NCBI RefSeq assembly: GCF_002078015.1
Contig: NZ_LWBP01000204.1
Coordinates: 1-64,000, forward strand
Reading direction: 5' to 3'
Length of the DNA stretch: 64,000 nt
Source of the DNA: Niastella populi
GTDB taxonomy: Bacteria; Bacteroidota; Bacteroidia; Chitinophagales; Chitinophagaceae
In this document: positions 48,059 through 58,700 of the stretch, in pieces
Position numbering within the stretch: the first letter of the stretch is position 1
Layout: each line of letters begins with the position of its first letter
Notes under the pieces: generated by a model
The model's database searches: none
The model's input: only the letters and a program-made list of their open reading frames with translations
What the model was told of the DNA's origin: nothing
Position numbers and translations under genes: made by a program

Positions 48059-50229
48059 CCTCTGAGAAAACTGCAATATCAGGCCTTGCTTCCGGAGTGA
48101 TCTCAGGTATATATCCCGGTAAAGCATTTCCGTTAGGGGCAAAATATGATGGGAACGGAGTGAATTTTTCCATTTACAGCGAGCATGCTGAAGAAGTTGA
48201 ACTGTGTTTGTTCGAGAGCCTCGATAGCCAGACGGAATACCTTAAAATAAAAATGAAAGAAAGGGAGCATCATGTATGGCATGTTTATGTAGCCGATCTC
48301 AAACCTGGTCAATTGTACGGTTACCGGGTGAATGGCCCTTACGACCCGCCAAACGGACAACGGTTCAATCCCAATAAATTATTGTTCGATCCGTATGCCA
48401 AAGCTATTTCGGGAACCATCGACTGGCACGACAGTGTATTTGGTTACCGCATCGGCGATGCTGCTGAAGACCTGAGCTATAACAGTATCGACAGCGCGCC
48501 CTTTCTGCCGCGGTCAGTGGTGATCGATCCGCAGTTCGATTGGGAAGATGTGCCAAAGCCAAATATTCCTTACGATCAGTCGGTGATCTATGAATTACAT
48601 GTAAAAGAGTTCACAAAATTGAACCCCGATGTTCCGGAAGAATTGCGCGGCACCTATGCCGGACTGGCCCATCCGGCGGTGATCGATTATCTGAAACAGT
48701 TAGGTATTACGGCGATAGAAATTATGCCGGTGCATCATTTTGTGGCCGACCGCCACCTGGTTGATGCCGGACTTACCAATTTCTGGGGTTACAATACCAT
48801 CGGCTTTTTTGCACCGGATGTCAGGTATTCAAGCAGCGGCGTAAAGGGAGAACAGGTAAATGAATTCAGGAACATGGTAAAAGAAATGCACAAAGCGGGC
48901 ATTGAAGTGATACTGGATGTTGTATATAACCATACGGCCGAAGGCAATCATATGGGGCCAACGGTATCGTTCAAGGGAATTGATAACGAAGCCTATTACC
49001 GGCTTACGGAAAACAGGCGGTATTATATGGATTATACGGGTACCGGTAACACGCTGAATGCTAATTTACCCGGTGTGTTGCGATTGATCATGGACAGCCT
49101 GCGTTACTGGGCCATCGACATGCAGGTGGATGGCTTCCGGTTCGACCTGGCGGCTACACTGGCGCGGGAGTTACACGATGTGAACCGGTTGAGCGCTTTC
49201 TTCGACATCATTTACCAGGACCCTGTGATCTCACAGGTAAAACTGATTGCCGAACCCTGGGATATAGGCGAGGGTGGTTACCAGGTAGGAAAATTTCCAC
49301 CGGGCTGGGCCGAATGGAATGGAAAGTACCGCGACTGTATGCGCGACTACTGGCGCGGCGCCGATAGCGGACTGGTTGAGTTTGCCGAACGGTTTACCGG
49401 CAGCGCCGACCTGTATAAGAACGACTACCGCTTTCCAACGGCAAGTATCAATTTTATTACTGCGCATGATGGATTTACGTTACATGACCTGGTATCGTAT
49501 AACGATAAACACAACGAGGCCAATAAAGAAGATAACAGGGATGGCGATAATCATAACAGATCGTGGAACTGCGGTGCGGAAGGACCTACGGATGATAAAG
49601 GCATCAATGAATTGCGCGCCCGGCAGAAAAGGAACTTACTTACCACGTTGATGTTGTCGCAAGGCGTGCCCATGTTATTGTCGGGCGACGAAATAGGCCG
49701 AACAAAACATGGAAACAATAATACCTATTGCCAGGATAACGAGATCTCATGGATCGACTGGCAAAATGGCGATACGGGAATGTTGCAGTTTACGCGGGAG
49801 TTGATACACTGGCGCCGTAATCATCCGGTGTTTTGCCGCCGCCGCTGGTTCAGGGGGCATTTGATAAAAGAGATCAACCTCAAAGACATCGAGTGGTTTT
49901 TACCCGGCGGAAATGAAATAAAAGATGAAGCCTATAAATCGGATATTGCCAGGGCGCTGGGCATTTATTTAAATGGCGCCGATCTCGACATGACCAGCGC
50001 CAAAGGCGAAAAGATCAAGGACGATAACTTTTATGTCATTTTTAACGGCACGTCAGAAACCATTCAGTACAAATTGCCATCGGCGAAATTTGGCGATTCC
50101 TGGATAGAAGTGATCAATACTACCAGGAACGTGATAACCCCCGATGGCCCAAGATACGGACCTGGCGATTTCATTACTGCAGACGCCCGCTCTATTGTAT
50201 TGTTACATAACCCGGTAAATAATGAATAA
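48055..50229 (+). CDS. glgX: Glycogen debranching enzyme (isoamylase type)
   Basis: 724 residues. N-terminal CBM48 (PLGAKYDGNGVNFSIYSEHAEEVELCLF), GH13_11 barrel with HVKEFTKLNPDVPEELRGTY, nucleophile Asp in DGFRFDLAATL, Glu in LIAEPWDIGEGGYQ and TAHDGFTLHDLVSYNDKHN. It hydrolyses alpha-1,6 branches of glycogen limit dextrin. Here it supplies linear maltodextrin to TreY and TreZ, so the three genes make a complete glycogen-to-trehalose route. Confidence 0.96.
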   Translation: MTSEKTAISGLASGVISGIYPGKAFPLGAKYDGNGVNFSIYSEHAEEVELCLFESLDSQTEYLKIKMKEREHHVWHVYVADLKPGQLYGYRVNGPYDPPNGQRFNPNKLLFDPYAKAISGTIDWHDSVFGYRIGDAAEDLSYNSIDSAPFLPRSVVIDPQFDWEDVPKPNIPYDQSVIYELHVKEFTKLNPDVPEELRGTYAGLAHPAVIDYLKQLGITAIEIMPVHHFVADRHLVDAGLTNFWGYNTIGFFAPDVRYSSSGVKGEQVNEFRNMVKEMHKAGIEVILDVVYNHTAEGNHMGPTVSFKGIDNEAYYRLTENRRYYMDYTGTGNTLNANLPGVLRLIMDSLRYWAIDMQVDGFRFDLAATLARELHDVNRLSAFFDIIYQDPVISQVKLIAEPWDIGEGGYQVGKFPPGWAEWNGKYRDCMRDYWRGADSGLVEFAERFTGSADLYKNDYRFPTASINFITAHDGFTLHDLVSYNDKHNEANKEDNRDGDNHNRSWNCGAEGPTDDKGINELRARQKRNLLTTLMLSQGVPMLLSGDEIGRTKHGNNNTYCQDNEISWIDWQNGDTGMLQFTRELIHWRRNHPVFCRRRWFRGHLIKEINLKDIEWFLPGGNEIKDEAYKSDIARALGIYLNGADLDMTSAKGEKIKDDNFYVIFNGTSETIQYKLPSAKFGDSWIEVINTTRNVITPDGPRYGPGDFITADARSIVLLHNPVNNE

Positions 50230-50269
50230 GGTTGGCATGGATTTTTGATTTTATGTAAAAAGAAGCTAC

Positions 50270-50749
50270 ATGCCTGACCCTATTATTCAAACTATTGGTA
50301 AACTACTTATTGAACGGCAACAATCCGTTGCAGTAGCGGAGAGCGTAACATCCGGAAATATTCAACTGGAATTATCAACGGCAACAGATGCCTCAAAATT
50401 TTTTCAGGGTGGCATAACCGCTTATAACCTTGGCCAGAAAAGCCGTCACCTGCATGTTGATCCCATCAATGCCATTGCCTGTAACTGTGTGGCGGAACAG
50501 GTTGCGCATGAAATGGCTTTGGGCGTTTGCCGTTTATTTATCAGCGACTGGGGCCTTTCCATTACCGGCTATTCTTCTAAAGTGCCTGAATCGAACTACG
50601 AGTTGTTTGCTTATTATACTATTGCATACGCGGGGAAAATAATGCAGTCGGGTAAAATGGAACCGCCCGATGGAAAGTCCGCCGAAATTCAATCTTTTTA
50701 TACAAGGGAGTTATTGAAGGAGTTCGAGACCGTGCTGAAGCACTACTGA
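50270..50749 (+). CDS. CinA-type C-terminal amidohydrolase domain protein
   Basis: 159 residues consisting only of the CinA C-terminal domain: VAVAESVTSGNIQLELSTATDASKFFQGGITAYN is diagnostic. Family members deamidate nicotinamide mononucleotide in NAD salvage. The N-terminal MoaB-like domain of full CinA is missing, as in stand-alone PncC/YgaD proteins. It follows glgX by 40 bases and is probably in the same transcript. One family residue is atypical: GYSSKVPESNYELF replaces the common TGIAGP(G)G segment, so activity is uncertain. Confidence 0.85.
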   Translation: MPDPIIQTIGKLLIERQQSVAVAESVTSGNIQLELSTATDASKFFQGGITAYNLGQKSRHLHVDPINAIACNCVAEQVAHEMALGVCRLFISDWGLSITGYSSKVPESNYELFAYYTIAYAGKIMQSGKMEPPDGKSAEIQSFYTRELLKEFETVLKHY

Positions 50750-50760
50750 CCCATTAATTC

Positions 50761-50793
50761 ATTATGCCGTGTAATTACACGGCATAATGTTTT
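50761..50793. terminator. Bidirectional terminator between cinA-like gene and reverse hypothetical gene
   Basis: Perfect 12-bp stem ATTATGCCGTGT (50761-50772) / ACACGGCATAAT (50777-50788), loop AATT, then GTTTTTC on the plus strand. The stop codon of the minus-strand gene (TAA, 50775-50777) lies inside the hairpin, at the loop. Confidence 0.9.
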
Positions 50794-51020
50794 TCAATTT
50801 CTTTTCCCACCTTTTTTGTCAATCCCTCGGGCCGGACTTCATTCACCGCCCATTCGGTGTTATTGTACGATACGTAACCAAAAGAGGTGTCGTTCAAAAC
50901 AACGTGGAATGATGCCGGTATTCCCTCGTCGTTGAGTTTATCCGATGGGTTCACCCAGCCTTTGTAGGTTGTTCCATCCAACTCGAAAGAGATGTCGAAT
51001 ATTTTTTCCTCTGATGCCAT
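50775..51020 (-). CDS. Small conserved-looking hypothetical protein, 81 residues
   Basis: Acidic, soluble, no signal or membrane segment: ISFELDGTTYKGWVNPSDKLN and VVLNDTSFGYVSYNNTEWAVNE suggest a small beta-rich domain. I do not recognise a family. The coding pattern (codon bias, clean boundaries, overlap of its end with a shared terminator) supports a real gene. It is convergent with the cinA-like gene and lies ahead of the catalase on the same strand direction. Confidence 0.75.
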   Translation of the reverse strand: MASEEKIFDISFELDGTTYKGWVNPSDKLNDEGIPASFHVVLNDTSFGYVSYNNTEWAVNEVRPEGLTKKVGKEIEKHYAV

Positions 51021-51087
51021 GTTGTTGGTTTTAGGGTATCAATAAAAAATTGGTACCAACGTTTCTAAACAAATGGTAGTGAACAGG

Positions 51088-51149
51088 CAATAAGCAATAG
51101 GCAACGGGCTGGAAAACAATCCCAATTGCCCATTGCCTATTGATTATTG
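51088..51149. repeat. Long intergenic inverted repeat downstream of the catalase
   Basis: Two 22-base arms (51088-51109 and 51128-51149) are complementary at 20 of 22 positions, built from the words caataagcaatagg. It would form a strong hairpin 55 bases after the catalase stop, perhaps as terminator or mRNA-stabilising element, or as a mobile repeat. Confidence 0.6.
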
Positions 51150-51203
51150 GCAAAGCTCTATTGTAGAAGATATTCCACTTCTGCCTCCTTGCTTTACTGC
51201 CAC

Positions 51204-53393
51204 CTAAGCCGGTACTTTCCGTTCCGGCTCGCGGTCCCAGAAGCGGTGCTTCGACACGGCTGCTATGAATTGCTTCGACAGCGCTGCCATGTCATTATGT
51301 ATGATGAGGCCTTCGTCCACAGCTTTATTATCTGTAGTTGGTTCCGTTGGCACCCTCCGGGCAAAATATGTTTGTTGTAAAACAGTTGCTGCATCACTAT
51401 CGGCGGCAATGGTTTTACAATGTTTAAATGCTTCATTTAAGAAATGTATAGCCTGTGGGTCTTTGGCCAGTGAACCTATGCTGTTGGCGCCGCCTGGCAC
51501 ATATACCGCATCATAAAATACCGAAGCGGCGGTAAGTAAACTTTTATTTACCGGTATAATGGTATTGTTCTGGCCCGTGATTGTTCCCAGCCGCGGACCA
51601 ATCAGTTCTACCACGGCACCCTGGTCGAGCAGCATATCCTGCATGGTTACAACCGAATCGTCGTTTACTCCTTCATCGACCAGGAAGGCGATCTTCCGGG
51701 TTTTGATAGAATCTTTCACCGTATTGGCCATGCTGAGTGCAGCCGATTTGTCAACTGAACTTTTTACATCAGTCAATGGTTCAAAATCTTCGCTGTTGCC
51801 ATCGGCGGGTACGCTTTTGTTGATGGGTCTTTCCGGTTCGGGTACGTTCAGGCCCAGATTGCGCGCCACGCGATTGGCGAGCCCCATATCAACCAACGAC
51901 AAAATGCCCAGCATGCGTTCGCGAACTTCCTTGATCTCCACTTTACCCAGCTCAAATGAAAAAGCATCTACCATATGATCTTTTTCGGGATCAGATTGAG
52001 AGTTATAAAACAATTTGGCCTGGCTGAAATGATCGCGGAAGCTTTTGCTTCTTGCTCTTACCTTGCTGGCGTCTATTCGTTCGGCATAGGCAGTAAATCC
52101 GCCCTGCAGTTTACCCGCCTGGAAGGGGCAGCCGCTGCCAATGGAATTGGGATGGTAACTTGTTTTCCCTACATTTATCTGCTGCCGCATATACCCGTCG
52201 CGCTGGTTGTTGTGTATGGGTACAATGGGTCGGTTGATAGGTATTTCATGAAAGTTAGGTCCGCCAAGGCGAATCAGTTGGGTATCGGTATAGGAGAATA
52301 AACGTCCCTGCAACAATGGGTCATTGGTAAAATCGATGCCGGGTACAACATTGCCAATATGAAAAGCCACCTGTTCTGTTTCTGCAAAGAAATTATCCGG
52401 GTTACGGTTCAGCGTGAGTTTGCCAATGCGTTTTACCGGCACCAGTTCTTCGGGAATGATCTTGGTAGGATCGAGTAGATCGAACTCGAATTTGTGTTCA
52501 TCTTTTTCGGGCACTACCTGTATACCCAGTTCCCATTCGGGATAGGCGCCGCTTTCAATGGCTTCCCACAGGTCGCGGCGATGAAAATCAGGGTCTTTAC
52601 CTGAAATATTCTGCGCTTCATCCCATGCTACGGAGTGAACGCCCAGCAAAGGTTTCCAGTGAAATTTTACAAAATGGGCGATGCCGGCATCGTTCACGAG
52701 GCGGAAAGTGTGTACGCCAAAACCTTCCATCATACGATAGCTGCGCGGTATGGCGCGGTCGCTCATCAGCCACATGATCATATGGGTGCTTTCGGGCATC
52801 AGTGAAATAAAATCCCAGAACGTATCATGCGCCGATGCTGCCTGCGGCATTTCATGATGCGGTTCCGGTTTTACGGCGTGTATGAGGTCGGGGAACTTTA
52901 TGGCGTCCTGTATAAAAAAAACCGGCATGTTATTGCCTACCAGGTCGAAATTGCCTTCCTCGGTATAGAACTTCACCGCGAAACCGCGTACATCGCGGGC
53001 GAGGTCGGTTGAACCGCGGGAACCGGCCACTGTTGAAAAACGAACGAATACGGGTGTTGCAACGGAAGTGTCGGTCAGGAACCTAGCTTTGGTGAGGCCC
53101 GCCTGTGATTCATATAATTTAAAGAAACCATGTGCGGCTGATCCTCTTGCATGAACGATGCGTTCGGGTATGCGCTCATGATCGAAATGCGTCATTTTCT
53201 CCCGGAAAATAAAATCTTCCATCAGTGTGCTGCCGCGTTCGCCGGCTTTCAATGAATTCTGATCGTCATTGATCTTTACACCCTGGTTGGTGGTCATTAA
53301 CTGAGCATCGGATCTTTCTTTGTCAGGATTGAGGTCGGCATCTTTTTTTGTTTCGGCCGACTCTGCCGCAGGTTTGTTCTTTTTTACTGGCAT
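51204..53393 (-). CDS. katE: Large-subunit catalase (HPII type) with C-terminal DJ-1-like domain
   Basis: 729 residues. Distal His in [12 protein letters not shown], Asn in [11 protein letters not shown], proximal heme Tyr in [14 protein letters not shown]. The C-terminal flavodoxin/DJ-1-like domain (about 570-715, [15 protein letters not shown]) defines the clade II large catalases such as E. coli KatE. It decomposes hydrogen peroxide, usually in stationary phase. Lysine-rich N-terminal extension (about 1-40). It is monocistronic and close to the trehalose genes and ligD. Confidence 0.96.
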   Translation of the reverse strand: MPVKKNKPAAESAETKKDADLNPDKERSDAQLMTTNQGVKINDDQNSLKAGERGSTLMEDFIFREKMTHFDHERIPERIVHARGSAAHGFFKLYESQAGLTKARFLTDTSVATPVFVRFSTVAGSRGSTDLARDVRGFAVKFYTEEGNFDLVGNNMPVFFIQDAIKFPDLIHAVKPEPHHEMPQAASAHDTFWDFISLMPESTHMIMWLMSDRAIPRSYRMMEGFGVHTFRLVNDAGIAHFVKFHWKPLLGVHSVAWDEAQNISGKDPDFHRRDLWEAIESGAYPEWELGIQVVPEKDEHKFEFDLLDPTKIIPEELVPVKRIGKLTLNRNPDNFFAETEQVAFHIGNVVPGIDFTNDPLLQGRLFSYTDTQLIRLGGPNFHEIPINRPIVPIHNNQRDGYMRQQINVGKTSYHPNSIGSGCPFQAGKLQGGFTAYAERIDASKVRARSKSFRDHFSQAKLFYNSQSDPEKDHMVDAFSFELGKVEIKEVRERMLGILSLVDMGLANRVARNLGLNVPEPERPINKSVPADGNSEDFEPLTDVKSSVDKSAALSMANTVKDSIKTRKIAFLVDEGVNDDSVVTMQDMLLDQGAVVELIGPRLGTITGQNNTIIPVNKSLLTAASVFYDAVYVPGGANSIGSLAKDPQAIHFLNEAFKHCKTIAADSDAATVLQQTYFARRVPTEPTTDNKAVDEGLIIHNDMAALSKQFIAAVSKHRFWDREPERKVPA

Positions 53394-53480
53394 AACTGTT
53401 TTATTTGGTTTTTACTTCGGCCGCCTAAGCTTTAGCGCAGCCGGGATGTTACCATCACAAACTATTATGCCAGCAAAAAA

Positions 53481-53506
53481 ATACCCGTGCATGATTATTG
53501 CACGGG
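53481..53506 (-). terminator. Terminator, minus strand, between susD and catalase
   Basis: Perfect stem CCCGTGCA (53484-53491) / TGCACGGG (53499-53506). On the minus strand it is followed by ATTTTTTT. Confidence 0.85.
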
Positions 53507-53607
53507 CATAAAAAAGGTAGAGGCAGGCCTACGTTCGTTTCATCAGCGTAATGGTGTTTATTGGCGGTTGATACGTGAATGGTGAACCGGCAGTCGTAAA
53601 ATGAAAA

Positions 53608-53630
53608 CCTGCCTGTTGAGTGCAGGCAGG
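53608..53630 (-). terminator. Terminator of the second susCD operon
   Basis: Perfect stem CCTGCCTG (53608-53615) / CAGGCAGG (53623-53630), followed on the minus strand by TTTTCATTTT, 45 bases after the susD stop. A second terminator lies 100 bases on. Confidence 0.8.
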
Positions 53631-53674
53631 CTTCCCTTAATTGTATTCCATTGGCAAATCAGCACATCAGCTAA

Positions 53675-55759
53675 TTATTTAAACCCGTATCCGTTCGTGA
53701 CCACAGTCGATTTGGTGATCGATTCCGTTGGTATGGGGAATAAATAACGGGGCGGAACACCCGCGGTATAATACGCATCGGGGTATCCTTTAAAAATATT
53801 GCTTGTATACTGCGGTTCATTGGCTACAATATTGCTGCCCCAGGGTGTTACTTTATATCCGTTCGCTTTCAGTGCCAGGCCTTCTGCACTTGTTGAATCA
53901 ATGAATTTGAACAATCCCTGTATCGCAAGATTGCGGTTGCCCGATGAAGCGGTGAACTGGCTCCAGGCATCGGAGTTGCCCCGCCAGCCTGGGAAGCGCA
54001 CGGGATATGTAGCATCGGTTTCCGCTACGGTGTTTTGGGTGGTGAGCATTTTCGTCATACCCAGTGAAGCTACGTTCACGCTCTTTGTATAAATATAACC
54101 GGGTATTTCATTGCCATTGGCGAATACATGATAATTCTTGTTCTTCAGGTCGTTCACCATTGCTATTTGTGCATCCCTTAATTCCTTTATTTTTTGAGGC
54201 AGTTTGCCATTCCTGATCAGGTCTTCACGGCGATACCCTTCACCGGCAAATTCGAGCTTGCGTTCCTGTAAGATGGCCTCTTTCAACGCATCGCCCGACA
54301 GGCCGCCGATATAAGCGGTTACCTTGCCGGCCTGGTCGGCACTGGCAAAAGCGCGTGCCCTAACTTTCGTCAACTCGGTTTTGGCTGCACCCTCATCGCC
54401 CAGTTCGGCATAGGCTTCCGATAACAACAGAATAACATCGGCCATCCGCATCATCGTCCAGTTAACACCGGCCTGGCGCTGGCTTAATGTATACGGGTTA
54501 GGCATGCGGCTTTCGTCCCATTTGTTATTGGCCAAACCGCCTTTATCGCGTGAGCCGGGTGTAAAGTCGATCAGGACCTCAGAGCAGGTGCCTGAGTTGG
54601 CGGTAACGGCTACGGTTACGTCGCGACGCAGGTCTTTGGGATCGTAATCGCCATAGTAAAATGAGGGATGCATGCGGCTTTGACCATATGCTTTATTAGG
54701 GTATGAGTTGGCGCTGCCTCCGTTCGAAGGGCGGCCGAATGCATAGGGCCGCTCGCTGAACTGGGCCTGCGTTTCTCCTATTTCAAACAACGACTCGGGG
54801 CTAACCACCAGGTTCATGTTGTATTGAAAATTCATCTGGAACGGGTTATTGTAACCGGCGCCGCGGGAATCGGTAGTGATCAGGTATGCACTGGCGGCAT
54901 TATCCATGGCAGCTTTCAGGTACGTTTTAGCCAGTTCATAATACTTTTTATAATCGGTACGGCGAACGTATTTTGCTTCCCATTTTTCTGAACCCAGTTG
55001 GGTAAAGGTAACGGGACTATAATCAAAATTAGTGCGGCGTAAACCATAACCGCCTGCATACATGGCCATTTTACCGGCAAGGCCATACGCAAATGTTTGG
55101 GAGAACCTTTCTGCATTGATGCCGCTCTCCCCCAGTTTATACATCAGCGGCGCCACTTTTGCCAGGCTGGCCAGTTCGCCGTCATAGATGAGATCGCGTG
55201 AAACAAGCTGCGCGGTATCGGTTTGTTTGGTTGAGGTAATTACCTGTTGGGTATAAGGAACATCGCCAAAATAGCGAATGAGGTTATGGTAAACAAATGC
55301 ACGGAAAACGGCGGCTTCGCCATACATCTGTGTCCAGTCGTTGGGTTTATTCTGCGCCACAGCCGCTTTGTATTCTTCTTTTTTGGCAATGGCTTCCAGG
55401 ATCATATTGGCGCGGTTGGCAATTTTATACATATTGCCCCACATGTTCAATGAGCTGGCATAATCGAGCGCGATCTCTGAAGCGTATAAGCCTTCCGGTA
55501 TGTGCCGCAACTGCGCATCGTATGCTTCGGGGTGTGTTTCGGCATCGGAGCCTACGGCATCGATATCGTAGAACATACCGCCGTTGCTGGTGCGCCACAG
55601 ATCGTAACAGCCTACCAGTGCGCCAAATGCTTCGCCGGTTGATGAAAAAACGAACTCAGTATCTACAGCCGAACGTGATTCGGCGGTAAGAAAACTTTTT
55701 TTGCAGGCAATGATCCCTGTCAACAACAAGCCACTTACTATTAATATTATCCTTTTCAT
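53675..55759 (-). CDS. SusD/RagB-type outer-membrane lipoprotein (second locus)
   Basis: 694 residues, longer than average. Lipobox with Cys19 (LLLTGIIACKKS). Family regions: MYGEAAVFRAFVYHNLIRYFGDVPYT, NWTMMRMADVILLLSEAYAELGD and ILQERKLEFAGEGYRREDLIRNG, with the usual C-terminal YLFPIPTESI. It binds nutrients at the surface with its SusC partner, encoded 21 bases upstream in the operon. No degradative enzyme nearby. Confidence 0.94.
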   Translation of the reverse strand: MKRIILIVSGLLLTGIIACKKSFLTAESRSAVDTEFVFSSTGEAFGALVGCYDLWRTSNGGMFYDIDAVGSDAETHPEAYDAQLRHIPEGLYASEIALDYASSLNMWGNMYKIANRANMILEAIAKKEEYKAAVAQNKPNDWTQMYGEAAVFRAFVYHNLIRYFGDVPYTQQVITSTKQTDTAQLVSRDLIYDGELASLAKVAPLMYKLGESGINAERFSQTFAYGLAGKMAMYAGGYGLRRTNFDYSPVTFTQLGSEKWEAKYVRRTDYKKYYELAKTYLKAAMDNAASAYLITTDSRGAGYNNPFQMNFQYNMNLVVSPESLFEIGETQAQFSERPYAFGRPSNGGSANSYPNKAYGQSRMHPSFYYGDYDPKDLRRDVTVAVTANSGTCSEVLIDFTPGSRDKGGLANNKWDESRMPNPYTLSQRQAGVNWTMMRMADVILLLSEAYAELGDEGAAKTELTKVRARAFASADQAGKVTAYIGGLSGDALKEAILQERKLEFAGEGYRREDLIRNGKLPQKIKELRDAQIAMVNDLKNKNYHVFANGNEIPGYIYTKSVNVASLGMTKMLTTQNTVAETDATYPVRFPGWRGNSDAWSQFTASSGNRNLAIQGLFKFIDSTSAEGLALKANGYKVTPWGSNIVANEPQYTSNIFKGYPDAYYTAGVPPRYLFPIPTESITKSTVVTNGYGFK

Positions 55760-55780
55760 ATGAAGTCGTTTCGGTGGTTT

Positions 55781-58700
55781 TTAAAATTCAATATTTACGC
55801 CGGCAGTGAATGAACGGGCACGCGGGTAAGAACCCCAGTCGAGCCCAAGCGTTGGATACGCCGCATTACCCTGCGATGTATTCGTGTTCACCTCAGGGTC
55901 GAGACCGGGGTAGCTGGTTAACGTCAATGCGTTGTAAATAGCGCCGTAAATGCGAATGCGTGAAAGTTTTATTTTACTGATGAGGCTGGCTGGCAATGTA
56001 TAACCAATGGTAACTGTATTCAAACGCAGGAAAGAGCCATCCTGAATACCGAGTGATGAAACCACCGGGTTTTCCTGGAAGGGCAGGAAGGTAGTGGCGT
56101 TTGCGTTCAGCGCCTTCAATGCAGCCGGGTCGGTAACCCGTACCAGTTGCCCGTTCTGGATGTCGTAGAGTTTATATGAGGTTGACAAATAGTTCAACCG
56201 GTTCCTGTACAAACCATCTTCTTTGCTGCCGGTAAAGGCTGCCAGGTAGTTGGCGTTATAGATCTGGTTGCCGTAGCTCCAGTTCCAGTTAAGTGCGAGG
56301 TCGAAATTTTTATAAGAAGCGTTGACATTGAAGCCGCCGGTATGTTTAGGCGTCATATCGCCGATAGTGGTAACGTCTTTTTCATTAACTATGCCATCGC
56401 CGGTAAGGTCTTTGAATTTAACCACCCCGGGGTGCGCAACCTGTCCGCCGGGTTTGTTGGTGGTAGTGCCAAATACGGTACCGACAATACCGGCGCCGAT
56501 ATCTGGATTGTCGGCGCTTTTGTTCAACGTGTATACGCCATTGGCATAAGTGAAATCATCGGTCGTATACCAGCCGTCGTACACATAACCGCGTACCTGC
56601 CCAACGGGGCTTCCAACCTTTAAGATATAATCACCGGTGTTGGGTTGTGTAACGGTTGAACCCCATTGCGATTTATATAAACCGGTAACGCCGGGCGCCA
56701 GTTGTTCAATCTTACTCCTGTTGAAGTTGATATTCATGCTGGCCGATAGTTTGAAGTCTTTGGCGTTAACGATGTCGCCGCCCAGAGATAATTCAATACC
56801 GCGGTTGCTGATGCTGCCCACATTCTCGATGCCGGTACCAAAACCCGAAATGGGATTTAAGGTAGAAAGCAGCAGTACATCTTTGGTAGTGTTTTTATAA
56901 AGGTCGATGGTACCGTAAATGCGGTTCTGGAAAATTCCGAAATCGATCCCGAGGTTACGGGTGGTTGCGGTTTCCCAAACAAGGTTGGGATTGGCAAGGT
57001 TGCCCGATGTGGTATAACCGATCTGGCGGATCTCGTTTATACTCCATTGCGTAAGCCCGGTAGATGACCATTGCTGCCGCCATTCGTTGGGACTGATGCC
57101 GTCATTACCTACCGTACCAAATGAAGCGCGCAGTTTTAAGTTATTCAGCCAGGTAATGTCTTTCATGAATTCTTCATCCGATGTACGCCAGGCGAATGCG
57201 GCGGCGGGGAAATAAGCCCATTGTTTGGTTGGCGCAAAACGCGAAGAACCATCGGCGCGCATGGTGAAGGTAAACAGGTATTTATCGAGCAGCGTATAGT
57301 TGGCGCGACCGAAATACGAGTTGTATTTATTGGGGAACGAAACGCTGGAGCTGATACCGAAGTTGACGATGGAACCGGTCATTGGCAGATAGCGGTCTAT
57401 CATGGCGAAAGCCTGGTCGGCGTCAAAACCCGCCGGGTATTTGTTGCCCGTCATGGTGGTTGCTTCGTTGTGGTTGTTCATTACTTCCTGTCCAACAACT
57501 ACATTCAGGCTATGCGCTTCACCCAGTCCGGTTACGTTGTACGTCAATGTATTCACCCAGCGATAGCCCCAGCCTTCAGAACTTGAAATGGAAGCGTTGC
57601 CGCCAAAGGTTTTATTGCCATCGGCATCGAGGTAGTTATTGTAAACGGCGCCCGACCATGTTTTGCCCCGGTTGAAGAACCGGTTGTAACCGAACTCGCT
57701 TCTGGCCGTAAGCCCTTTTATGATGGTCCATGAAAGAGCGGCATTGGCGCGCAACGATCTTTCCTTCGACAGCGGCAGGTAATCTTTCATGAGCTCAACC
57801 GGGTTGTACTGGTCCTGCAACAGCCTGTCGTACAAACCGATCTGTGTATTCTTTCTATCGTCGAGCTCGCCCAGCACATCACTGGTGGCAATGGGCCTGA
57901 ACTGGTAGGAGGAAGAAAGTATAGACCCCTTGCCATTCGTGGTGCCTTCATTGCCCATCTTCTGAATATCTGCATAGCGGCCATCGAACGAGAAGGTAAG
58001 GTTGCGGGCAATTTTCTGATCTATCTTGAACAGGGCATTGGCGCGTTTGAACCAGCTGTTGATCTTCATGCCCTCATTATCGAGGTAGCTCAGGGTGAGC
58101 ATGTACCTGGTTTTGTCGTTGCCGTTGCTGATGCTCAGGTTATGGTTATGGGAGAAAGAGTTGGAGTACGCTTCTTTTGAATAGTTGGTAGCGCCTACAT
58201 TTTTATAATGGTCTATGCCTTCGGTATTGTTGTATTGGGCCGCGAAACTGCCAATACCCCAGAGGCGTTCCCAGGCAGATGCGTAGGCATTGCTGATGCT
58301 TTTGGCATAGGCCCAGTTGTAGGCGATATAATCATAGGCTCCCATGGTTTCCAGATATTTGGTGGCCTTGTTGTATTGCAGATAGTTATCGTAGCTGATG
58401 GTGAATTTGCCGTTTTTGCCGCTTTTTGTCGTAACGATCACAACGCCATTTGCGCCGCGGGCGCCATAAATGGCGGCGGAAGAGGCATCTTTCAACACGT
58501 CGATGCTTTCGATCTGCGAGGCGGGAATGTCGTTGATGTTCGAAACGGGAAATCCGTCAACGATGTACAGCGGTTCGTTGCTGTTGGAGATGGAACTGCC
58601 GCCGCGAACGCGCACCGACATCGCCGCATCGGGGCGTCCATCCTGGGCGGTAACGCTTACGCCGGGAATTTTGCCCTGCAGGGCCTGGGCCGCATTGGCC

